Below are positions 20,234 through 29,780 of a stretch of 64,000 bases of DNA, one piece after another. The DNA is taken from contig BGKB01000034.1 in assembly GCA_003116975.1 (NCBI GenBank), positions 372,001 through 436,000 on the forward strand, read 5' to 3'. A program made the translations under genes and the position numbers. The notes beneath the pieces were generated by a model. It saw nothing but the letters and a program-made list of their open reading frames with translations. It was not told the DNA's origin and did no database searches. Each line of letters begins with the position of its first letter. Position 1 is the first letter of the stretch. The stretch is from Aurantiochytrium sp. KH105 (Eukaryota; Sar; Bigyra; Thraustochytrida; Thraustochytriidae).

Positions 20234-21840
20234 ACATGAGCGGGGTCGCATTGCCCGGCGCGCGGTCTGTACCAGCCAGCCCGCCGTGCGCCACAGCACG
20301 CCTCGCCCCGCCTCGCCGCGCAGAGTGACGAGAGGGAGGCTTCTCTGGACGCCTGTTGGATACGTGCGAATACGTGCATTTCTAGCACTCGACTCGACTT
20401 GACGTCGCTTGACGAACGGATAGATGATCATCGTCTTGCGGAGACGCCGCCGCGCAGGCGGGTGGGCAGCCCTGATGCGCGTGCTTGGTGGACGGTGTCG
20501 TAAGCCTGCGGTGCCCATACTCGGGCAGGGGCGCGCTCATCACATTGCTCGGCGCGGAGGCTCGGAGATCAGTGAAGATGCGTGCTGGTGCTGATGGCGC
20601 GAGCAACGAGAGGCGAGGCGCGGGGAGGCCAAGACGCGGCTGTATCGATGGAGATGCGCATTCCGAGATGACCGCCTCGCGCTGCCCGGCGACTTGAGTC
20701 TTGGATTGAACAGCAGCAAGCAAGAAAGAAAGACCACCGCAGCGTCTCGGACGCTGTGAAAAGCGCTTTCGATGCGCGTCGCGTCCGCAGTCATGCTCTC
20801 TGTAACCTTATACTCCGTCAAGCTGATGTTTAGAAGCCGATGCTGGCGGCCAAGCAGAGTTCAGGTCAATGAGTCGATGCGGCCACGACCGCTCGCTTTG
20901 CAATCATGGCGTCAAACGCGCAGCAAGCGAAAGGCCTGCGCACAGCGAGAAAACATAGCAAGGAGGACCGCCGTCATGTGCTGGGTCATGCATACTGTGC
21001 CCTTTGAGGTGTGCGTGCTGGGCCAATGCCACATCGTCAAGCCTGTTGTCGCCCTGCAATGTTGCTCTGCTTTTTTGGCATATTTGAGACAAATCAGTAG
21101 CGCCAAGGCGAAGTAGTTTTTTGCAAAAGGTGTGTAGCAGACGAGCGCCGGCCTCGGTGTCGAATCTGGGATACTGTTCAGGCCAGCACCGAAGTGTCAT
21201 TGAGCCATATCACGCTTACGGGTACGATTAGGCAAGGACACTATTTGCAGCATTTGATGCGATGCAATGAGAGGCAGGATCGCGACAGGGACGGAACTTG
21301 AGGCTGGCCGTGGCTAGATGGGTCAAGTTCAGCCGAAAATTCGAGGCGCTCAGAGCAAATCGCAGTCGGCCCCATTTAGCCTCCGCGCGTCGTATCCAGA
21401 TTTGTATTTTGAGTCATGATGCCGCGGAAATTCTTGCGCGGCTCTTTCATGCCAGACAAAACTTCTTTGCGACCCTATTTATGAAGAAAAGGAAGAAACG
21501 CCGATTTGATGACGAAGCATACTTGACGATGACCACTTGAAAAGTCGGCAGACGAAGGATTGCGTTGCTACTGTTGTCGACTGTTGTCATGGCTAGGTAA
21601 GAGATGTCAGTCTCTCTAACATCCTCGAAACAGTATCAATTGGAAAAGTTTCTCATCAGTACTTGAGGTGCGCTCTCCTTGCAATTAGGTGCGTTCTGCT
21701 TGCAATTTGTGACGCCGCCGCCGCATCTTCTGTAACCATAAAAAAGACCGAGAGGGTAAAAAAGTAAAGCAAAAGTTTATAAGCGAGATATTACTACTGC
21801 GTTGCAGTAAGTGATCACAAGCAGTTAATGTCGGTCGCCC
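20234..21840. other. Intergenic, nothing recognised
   Basis: Mixed-composition DNA with only short frames below 120 codons and no family resemblance. Confidence 0.5.
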
Positions 21841-21845
21841 ACCCA

Positions 21846-21914
21846 CGCAGGCATGGCACACGGTAGCGCAAAGCCGCACCGCACGATTAGGTCCTGGGTT
21901 CGATTCCTTGGACA
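21846..21914 (+). other. tRNA-like relic (SINE head or tRNA pseudogene)
   Basis: A canonical-looking B box, GGTTCGATTCC, sits at 21897-21907. An A-box-like TGGCACACGGTAGCGC lies about 44 bp upstream. A D-arm and most of a T-arm can be drawn, but the anticodon stem does not pair and the acceptor stem has three mismatches, so an active tRNA is unlikely. It overlaps the 3' end of the minus-strand TIR-NACHT-WD40 gene, whose last residues (GIEPRT) are the translation of the B box complement. Confidence 0.45.
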
Positions 21915-24900
21915 TGCAAGATGTGTACCATCCCGCTAGCGTCGCCAATAACGTAAACACTTCCTTGGCGAGCAGTGTCCACGATTGTGTGATCCGTCGT
22001 GAAGCCTATGCCTCCGCTGAGCTTCACACGCGTTCCGTTCTCGGTATTCACCAACGTCTTTGTTCCAGGTGTGATCGTTGCCTCCGCTTCATCCGCGTCG
22101 AGTGCCTCGCCCGTTCGAGCGTTCCAGTAAAGAGTTTCATTGGGTGATTGTGATACGATGGTGTCGCCCTGTATCGCCACGCTCCTGACCCAATCAGAGT
22201 GCCCCTTCAACACGTGCTGTTCCTCGCCCGACGTAGCGTTCCAGATGCGCACCGTGTTGTCATCGGACCCACTTACGATGGTGTCGCCCTGTATCGCCAC
22301 GCTGTTGACCGGATCAGAGTGCCCCTTCAACACGTGCTGCTCCTCGCCCGACCTAGAGTTCCAGATGCGCACCGTGTTGTCATCGGACCCACTGACGATG
22401 GTGTCGCCCTGTATCGCCACGCTCCAGACCGTTCCAGAGTGCCCCTTCAACACGTGCTGCTCCTCGCCCGACGTAGCGTTCCAGATGCGCACCGTGTTGT
22501 CACCGGACCCACTGACGATGGTGTCGCCCTGTATCGCCACGCTGTTGACGTTACCAGAGTGCCCCTTCAACACGTGCTGCTCCTCGCCCGACGTAGCGTT
22601 CCAGATGCGCACCGTGTTGNNNNNNNNNNNNNNNNNNNNNNNNNNNNNNNNNNNNNNNNNNNNNNNNNNNNNNNNNNNNNNNNNNNNNNNNNNNNNNNNN
22701 NNNNNNNNNNNNNNNNNNNNNNNNNNNNNNNNNNNNNNNNNNNNNNNNNNNNNNNNNNNNNNNNNNNNNNNNNNNNNNNNNNNNNNNNNNNNNNNNNNNN
22801 NNNNNNNNNNNNNNNNNNNNNNNNNNNNNNNNNNNNNNNNNNNNNNNNNNNNNNNNNNNCACGTGCTGCTCCTCGCCCGACGTAGCGTTCCAGATGCGCA
22901 CCGTCTTGTCATCGGACCCACTGACGATGGTGTCGCCCTGTATCGCCACGCTCCATACCGTTCCAGAGTGCCCCTTCAACACGTGCTGCTCCTCGCCCGA
23001 CGTAGCGTTCCAGATGCGCACCGTGTTGTCATTGGACCCACTGACGATGGTGTCGCCCTGTATCGCCACGCTCCTGACCCAATCAGAGTGCCCCTTCAAC
23101 ATGTGCTGCTCCTCGCCCGACGTAGCGTTCCAGATGCGCACCGTGTTGTCCGTGGACCCACTGACGATGGTGTCGCCCTGTATCGCCACGCTGTAGACCG
23201 AACCAGAGTGCCCCTTCAACACGTGCAGCAAGGGGTCGCGGGGATGAGCAAGAGTGACGCGAGTGGGCTCCAGCCATGGCTCATCAGGTGTTCGTAGACT
23301 ACGTGCCAGGGGATCGTTCGAGTCGTGACCAAGACGCGCCAGAACTTGCGACGCAAGTTCGTTGGGATCGTAGCTGAGGGCATGCACGGCTTTGCTCAGG
23401 AAGCGCGGCGTATCACTTTCGGGCGCAAAGTAGATACCGAGTTCGACGCAGTCGCGAATGAGGTTTCCGATTGTGGCGCGCCTTTGCGCTTCATCGTCAC
23501 CGACAGAGATGGCGCTCTGTACCCATGCAAAGTCATTCAGGAGCTCGAAAGCCTCAGCGTGCTCGCCGCTCTTGACGAGGTGAAAGACGGCGTGACGGAG
23601 CGAAAAAACGTCGTCCCGCGAGTTGCTGCAGTAGTCGGCCAATTGTTTATGCCCGTGTTTTTTCTTCACGCAGAGCTTTTTTCCGCTCTGCTTCTTATCT
23701 GAAAGCCAGTCTGCCATCCGCTTGTGAATGAGTGCCACACGCCCATCGCCGCCTCGATATAAGAGATTGCTCGCGTCGTCGACAATATCATCCATATCAT
23801 CTTGCTCTAATTGCAGAACTGCGCTTAGTTGCTCGACACTCAGCGGTTCACGAGCAGCTACGATTGGCGCCAGGAGCATCTTGTACGTTTTCTCCCCGCC
23901 AACTTTTTCTTGCAGGCGCTCAAAGTACTCTTTGAACATGCCGCCAAGCCCGTTGGGAATGGCGTCTTTGTGAGAGATGTCTTCCAAGGTCAGCACTCCA
24001 CCTTGTTTCTCCTCGTGCATCCGGTTCAGGGTCTCGGGAAGGAAGCTCGCCCAGAGAAAGAGACCTTCGGATCGCTCGGAAAGAATCTTGGCGCAAGAAC
24101 CAACGTCTTTTTGCTCCACGGTATCTTTCATGTCGAACAGCAAATGCTCGATGTGCTTCTCGATGTCGCGAAAGTTCTCTTCGTCCTTGAGCTCCAGCAC
24201 TTTAGAATCAAGGCTATTGTTGGTGATGCCGCGTTGAATCTCGCCTTCGGGACGTGTGCTCACAACCAAGCTGAGCCATGAGGGCATCACATCCTTCCAC
24301 GTACGAATGATCTTTGTCAAGACATCGTCGCTCTTGCTGCACTCGTCGAGAGCGTCGAGCACGACCACTTGTCGCGTCTGGTCTGGGCCGAGCTTGGTTG
24401 CAGGATTGACGATAATGGTCTTGAAAAGATCCGCCAGCGTCTTTTCGCGAAGACCCTCAAAGCTTACTTGATCGAGTGCTTCAGGGAAATGGGGCACGGT
24501 CAGGCACAGTTGCCAAGCAATGCTTAGAATTGCTTCGGCAGGTGAAGCCGCGGTCCCATCATCGTGTCGAAAGAAATGGTACGCTGCCACCGAGATAGGC
24601 TGGCGATCATTTTGGCTACGGCGCCACAAGCTACGTACACGTGACGACTTTCGGCGCGGCTCGACGCGTTCATCAGCCTTGCTCTTTTTGACATCTTCGT
24701 CAGTTTTCAGAGCGCCTCCACGGTGGCAAAGCTCGGCCATGATGACGCTTTTGCCGACGCCGCCGTCGCCCACAAGAATGAAGACGGCACTCTGTTTCCT
24801 GTTGTACCAGTCGCAAAACTCGTCGATGATCCAGCTTCGCGTGCCGAGGGTAAAGTTTTCCGCCTTGCCCTTGGCCCATGCCTCGGAGCTGCACGGGTTC

Positions 24901-25982
24901 AGGCGAGGATAAATGTCGCGCATCAGAGGGGTGAGGTCAGATGAAGGCTCTGGGGTCGCAATGCGCATGCGAATGGCATTGGCGAGGCATTCGATCGCCT
25001 TGTCCGAAAAACTGCCATCTGAGCGTTCGGAAAGATCCACCGGTGCTTGCCTGGTTAGCGCGAGCTGAAATCGCCCAGTCCACCCAGTTGCGGGCTTGGT
25101 CATGTCCTTTTCCAGCGCGGCGACAACGATGCGATCAAATCGTTTGTTGCCAGCGTGTTGGAATTCCTTGAGGCAGTTGTCTGATCGATCACCATCATTA
25201 ATCTTCTTCATGTACCTTTTGGTTGCGAGAATGAGAGAAACCTTTGATCCCTCGATGCCACGTGACATGCTCTCATCAATGCTTCCTCGCATCTGCTTCT
25301 CATCAAGCCAAACCTTCAATTTGTGCTTCCTTTCGAGCTTCTTCGCAATCTTTTTGACTACATCGTGAATCTCTCCGTTTTCGCCCCATTCGTGAGACAT
25401 AAAGACGTCGAAGGTTTCAAGCTGCTCGCCCAGGGACTTGGCTCGAATCTGGCGGACGAAGGATGACAAGTCGGCCTTTTCCGGATCCCTGTAGTCGAAG
25501 TAAAGCTCGTTGGCCATGTACCAGCTAATTGCACCGCGCCAGGATTTTTGCCAACGCATCGTTTCGTCCACGACAACCGGGACGAGGTCATTTGGCAGCT
25601 CGTCAGCCACGGCCTTAATTAGTGCCTCGTTCTCTTGAAGTGCGGCACTCACCAGAACGGCCGCAACAACTTTCGCGACTTTGGCTTGTTTCAGTGCCTC
25701 AGCAGCTTCGCTCGCGGTGCGCACGGGCACGCTGAGGCGAGGCTGGATTGCGTCGATTAGCTGCTCGGCCAAGGATTCGTCGGCGGGATCGTGTACGACG
25801 AGGACGGCGACGTCGGCGAGCACCTCAGGGGGGTCGAGAAGCGCCTCCGACTGTTCAGACGCGGCAGTATGGAGCTCTGCCTCCGCCTGCGCGGCATCGT
25901 TCACCTCGCGCTCGACGCTTGATCCTTCGTTCCCTTGCCCTCTGCCGAAGACGGCGTAGATGCTTTTTCTCAATCTTTCCAT
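21887..25982 (-). CDS. TIR-NACHT-WD40 STAND receptor (NLR-like), interrupted by assembly gap
   Basis: Starts at ATG 25982 (MERLRKSIYAVFG). Residues about 56-165 form a first TIR-like alpha/beta segment. About 190-300 is a clear TIR domain (FDVFMSHEWGENGE; BB-loop-like MRGSIDESMSRGIEGS), with Glu273 in NCLKEFQ aligned to the NADase glutamate of plant and SARM1 TIRs. A NACHT NTPase follows, with Walker A GDGGVGKS at 405-412, Walker B VVVLDALDE at about 540-548 and a STRPEG sensor. Then come helical repeats, and from about residue 919 near-identical 40-residue WD40 repeats (KGHSxxVxSVAIQGDTIVSG). A 240-base run of N breaks the repeats and reading continues in the correct frame only if the true gap length differs from 240. 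By family, such proteins act as oligomerising sensors in immunity or allorecognition-type cell death; that role is inferred. Confidence 0.88.
22180..23225 (-). repeat. Near-identical 120-bp WD40-coding repeat array
   Basis: Copies repeat exactly every 120 bp. At least three full units lie upstream of the gap in gene order and four downstream, differing almost only at a few codons: the two residues after KGHS, the residue before the next SV (SGSVYSV, SDWVRSV, SGTVWSV, SGNVNSV, SDPVNSV) and GSxDxT. Because 120 is divisible by three, the opposite strand also stays open. Confidence 0.97.
22620..22859. other. Assembly gap (240 N)
   Basis: Lies inside the WD40 array. From the flanking phase, the true missing length should be 71 plus a multiple of 120 bp, which 240 is not, so the run length is a placeholder and the repeat number is unknown. 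Confidence 0.97.
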
Positions 25983-27124
25983 GGTGCAAGTAGCCTCACC
26001 GACCTTTGATTCGACCGCGCGCCCCTTCTCGCGCGCGGTTTTCCCTTCTCGCGCGCGTCTGCCCCGCCCCGAGCGCCGCTCCCCTTGCCCCCGCGACTGC
26101 GCGTCCTCGACCTCGCTCTCCGTTCGCGTGCGGCGAATTGGTTCTGCTGCTCGCTGTTCCTACTAGTACCGAGGCGAGAGGAAATTGTCATTTTCATGAA
26201 AGCTCTAGAATACCCCCTGATACCACCTCTTAACATGCAGAGTGTAAACGACATTCTGCTGCTGGAGGGGGCTAAACGATAATTATTCGCCGCGCGTGCT
26301 GCGCATTTGTTCCGAAGCCCTTCTTCTTTCCATATAAAATCGGGTATGTGTGTGCGCGTGCACAACGCAGCCGCCACTGCCAATGGCGAGCGGCCGTTCT
26401 CCGGCGTGTCCAGCGTGCACACGTCGCGCGAGCCCGTCCGTCCGCAGCCTTTCCCACTCACCGCATCCGCGAGTGGTGGTGGGCCTGAAGGAAAAGGAAA
26501 GCGGGCCGGGCTTGAAAGGGGGGAAGAGGGATGGCATGACAGTGAGTGAAGGACGAAAGTGTGTGCTTGCGGCCAGGCGGTTGCGGACGCTGTCCTGGCT
26601 GCAGCAGCAGCAGGCGGCCGAAAGAGAGTGCCAGCTGTGTCAATCACGTTGAACGGGCAACCGAGCCTGCCAGCGCTTTCACGATGCGGCTGACGCGCCT
26701 ATCAGCCAACCAGCCCAGCCAGATGACGACACTGTATCGACAAACAAACAAACAAACAAACAAACGGTCTGTCGGGAACGGGCGCGCGCCCGCCATCTGC
26801 CCTTGCGCATTTTGTAGGCCCTTTCCCCCTCCGACGCCAATCTTTCTGGTGTGCTCTGCCTGGGGCGGCCGGCCAGATTCTTCTCTTTATGATCTCGGTA
26901 GAAAGCACTAACTGTAAACCCAAAAGGCGTGAAGCAGCCAGTCCAGCTGTGGAAGCAGGCCGAAGACAACTCGCAGAGCAAATTTCCAGCGCACGGCCTG
27001 CTCTGTCCAACAGCCAGGCGTTGTGCGGAAGAAGAGAGAGGCACGAACAGGCCTGCAGAGCGCCCCGCTTGGCGAGCCAGTATCGGTCGAGCGAAGGCGC
27101 AAGTCAACCTGTTTCTGAAGTGCC
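25983..27124. other. Intergenic upstream of the NLR-like gene
   Basis: GC-rich leader (25983-26110), then mixed DNA. Contains a (CAAA)n run (about 26741-26765). No gene recognised. Confidence 0.5.
26741..26765. repeat. (CAAA)n microsatellite
   Basis: Six tandem copies. Confidence 0.9.
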
Positions 27125-27505
27125 ATTCAGCAAGTCGTGCAATTCGGCTTGCAAGTGGCAGCCAGTCATCTGCTCTACTAGCATTCAGTCATTGCAGCAG
27201 TGACCAGCCGGCCTCACCGTCAACCCATTGAGCGAGGCATTGGCACAACACCCAGATTGCAAGTGTTGCTCGACACATTTGCAAGTGCAGAACCGCCCAT
27301 CGCGAGTGCAGAATCCGTGGAACAGCATCTAGTCGGCAAGTGAGTCTGCAACGCTTGCAAGTGTGGTAAGTAGAGCTCGACTTGATGCAAGTGAAGAATT
27401 TAGCCTCGCAAATGCATATTTTGCCGTGTGAACCAGTGCTGAAAACAGTGCGGGGCGCGCATACCTCAGCGATCAAATCTGAGGAGCATACATACCACAG
27501 TGTGA
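27125..27505 (+). repeat. Left long terminal inverted repeat
   Basis: Pairs with 28997-29269. Relative to the right arm it has an extra 22 bp (one TTGCAAGTG unit at about 27266-27287) and an extra 88 bp at 27338-27425. The inner boundary is near GAGGAGCATACATACCACAG. TTGCAAGTG-like words begin at about 27257, 27279, 27300, 27334, 27355 and 27385. Confidence 0.88.
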
Positions 27506-27957
27506 AAGCCAAAGACAGGCAATGTGCAGCGCTTGTACCATAGCAGAGTCAATGGACTTGTGGAGGAGCGTGTGGAGCATTCACACCACAGCAGCAGGGA
27601 GAGCACCGAAAGCAGGCTGTGGAGCGTGCGTTCAACAGCACGAAGGCCAGCATGGGAACAGGTATAGTATGGAGAGCCGCGACAGCAACAAAGCCTAAGG
27701 GTTGAAAGCAGGTTTTAAGGCATGCGCATACCACAGCAATAACAACAGAGTAAACAACAGAGTGGTTGCGAATGCTCCGCAGTTTGACTTCAGTGCAAGT
27801 TCGCGGCACGGGGTGATGCGGGCGCTCTCGACAATAGCTAGTGTCAGTCGTAGTCGAGCGATGTGGCTTGCAAATGCAGAATTAGCTTTGCCAGTCATTT
27901 GCCCCACTGGCAGCTAGCCATTGGACACAAGCACCAGATTTTCAAGCGCCGAGTCCA

Positions 27958-29068
27958 TTAAGCAAAAAAGTGCGCACTGAAGTCTTGCAAGTCCTGCGCG
28001 CGATCTGCAGCCGTTGCCTTGGTGGTAGCGTTCTTGAACCGGACCAGGCGAACGTCCCCGCTGTCACTCGTTACAAAGCTAAAGGCCAGGTCATCCGGTA
28101 CGTCCACGCGGAGGGCGACACCTAGTCCATGCACCGCAATGAGAGTCTCGCACGCCTTGTCCACCACGGCCTCTGGGTACTTGCTAGGATTGTCCTCGTA
28201 GAGATGCCACAAATCACGCCCCTCGAAGGTGGTTGCGACAATAAAGTCGGAAAAAAGGTGGACACCTCCATAAAGGAACCACGGCACATGCTTCGACCCC
28301 TAGAGAGGCCGAAGAGCCTCGTACACCTCAATTTCATTCGGGAACGCGCGATGAAGCCTCATTTCTTCCGCCTCTGTTCCATCGTTCGAGTCTTCGTATG
28401 GATCGAGTTCCGAGTTCCGGTGTCTTCACGGCGATCATTTGGTCCAGCCCGCCGGTGTTCACGACCAAAATGTACCCAAAATTGTCTTCGCTCTCCGAAA
28501 GCTGATCCCTCACCCCACCGTAGGACGGAAAGTCCGCTTGAGAGAGAGGGAGAAGGTTGTCGCGAAGAATGGCCTGGGGAGAAGGAGGCGTGGGAGCAGC
28601 TGTATCGTCAGACCCATCGGTTGCCACGCTGTCGATTTGTCCTGACGAGACCTGGCTCCCGCCAACAGCGCCAGTGCCAGCGGCTCGGGGAAGTGGAGGA
28701 TCCTGCCGCGCATTCGCGTGTGCGGCGTACACTTGCTCGTAAACCTGCTTCCATGCAGGGCCCATCGAGTTGAGCCCGTCAACCTGGCCCAACGAAGAAA
28801 GGAATTCATCGCTTACTTCCAGTTGACATCTCTTTGAAAGCTTGAGGAGCAACCTAAAATAGGCGAACTTTGGATTGTCTCTTGTGCCGTGGCCTGTGCA
28901 CTCGTAGCCACGAGTAATGTTCAGGTCGTTGTTCGCGTCCAGCTTGAGAAACCAGGTGATGTTACCCGTGCTTAGAACCCCATGCTTGCAGAAAGTTCGC
29001 ACTGCGGTATGTATGCTCCTCAGATTTGCTATCGCTGAGATATGCACGCCCCGCACTGTTATCAGCAC
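27958..29068 (-). pseudogene. Broken kinase-fold-like gene inside the inverted-repeat element
   Basis: Two open stretches (28334-29068, about 244 codons, and 27958-28287, about 109 codons) carry kinase-like features: an AVK-type lysine motif in the first, and WFLYGGVHLF, a hinge-like EGRDLW, a catalytic-loop-like LIAVHGLGV and a final acidic/DF-like segment in the second. This order resembles the kinase-like proteins common in fungi and in oomycete Crinkler C-termini. The gene looks broken, with at least two breaks, and is treated as a fossil. Its 5' end begins within the right inverted repeat. Confidence 0.5.
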
Positions 29069-29269
29069 TGGTTCACACGCCGACTAGATGCTGTTCCAGG
29101 GATTTTGCACTTGCGATGGGCGGTTCTGCACTTGCAACCTGGGTGTTGTGTCAATGCCTCGCTCAATGGGTTGACGATGAGGCCGGCTGGTCACTGCTGT
29201 ACTGACTGGATGCTAGTAGAGCAAATGACTGGCTGCCACTTGCAAGCCGAATTGCTCGACTTGCTGAAT
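28997..29269 (-). repeat. Right long terminal inverted repeat
   Basis: Reverse complement of most of 27125-27505, with about 90 percent or better identity by eye outside the two indels. Carries TGCACTTGCG at 29106-29115 and TGCACTTGCA at 29127-29136, 21 bp apart. Confidence 0.88.
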
Positions 29270-29780
29270 AGCTATTGTACACACTTGGAAAAGGAAAACA
29301 GCCCTATTTGACAAGCGATTGAACGGAAAGTTCGTGGAGACGCGCCCGTGCGGAAGACGCCGCAAGTGTCCAAATTCCGCGCAAGTTTGCCCCTCGAGTA
29401 ATAAATCGTGCCCAAAACGCACTTCAGAAAAAGCAATAAACCAAACAATTGCTATGATTTTTGACGTATAAAAAGGAGATTGACTCGTGCTTAACTGTAA
29501 GTCAATCAATTGTTTGACTTAGGTCACCCTTTTCTTGTGTCTGTCTCTCATGCTGCAGACGTCGGTCCACCTTAAGACCTGGTTCGCTGGGTCCCCTGAC
29601 ACGCAGCGATTACGTTTGCAATGCCCCTTCAAGTAAGGTGGTTTGCTCGTGAATTTGGGTGATTCGTGATCCTCAGTATGGCACCTAACCACCAAACCGG
29701 CACGCGGAGGCAAAGAGCGAACGTTGTTGCGGTGCACGTGAGAAGGGTGCGGCACAGAGGTCGCGCATGGTGAGGTCCCT
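29270..29780. other. Spacer between inverted-repeat element and piggyBac-like gene
   Basis: Contains copy B of the dispersed 45-bp repeat (29383-29428) and probably the left end of the piggyBac-like element. Candidate TTAA sites are at 29491 and 29571, but I could not match terminal inverted repeats to the right side. Confidence 0.45.
29383..29428 (+). repeat. Dispersed 45-bp repeat, copy B
   Basis: Second copy of the sequence at 20187-20233 (GAGTAATAAATCGTGCCCAA and ACGCACTTCAGA); one base shorter. Confidence 0.75.

Larger units (their letters stand above)
27125..29269. mobile_element. 2.1-kb element with long terminal inverted repeats carrying a broken kinase-like gene
   Basis: The ends ATTCAGCAAGTCG and CGACTTGCTGAAT are inverted copies, and the match extends about 270-380 bp inward. 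The interior holds no transposase, only a decayed kinase-like gene on the minus strand, so the element is non-autonomous or a fold-back type. No target-site duplication is evident. Both arms carry degenerate TTGCAAGTG subterminal repeats. Confidence 0.8.

Noticed and set aside
21846-21914. Functional tRNA gene
   Set aside because: The anticodon stem does not pair, position 33 is not T and the acceptor stem has mismatches; better seen as a relic or SINE head.
22180-23225. Direct-repeat array as a CRISPR
   Set aside because: Units are contiguous 120-bp coding repeats with no spacers, in a eukaryotic WD40 gene.
22140-23297. Long plus-strand open frames across the WD40 array
   Set aside because: They arise because the 120-bp unit is divisible by three and lacks stops on either strand. 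The minus-strand frame continues a NACHT protein and is the real one.
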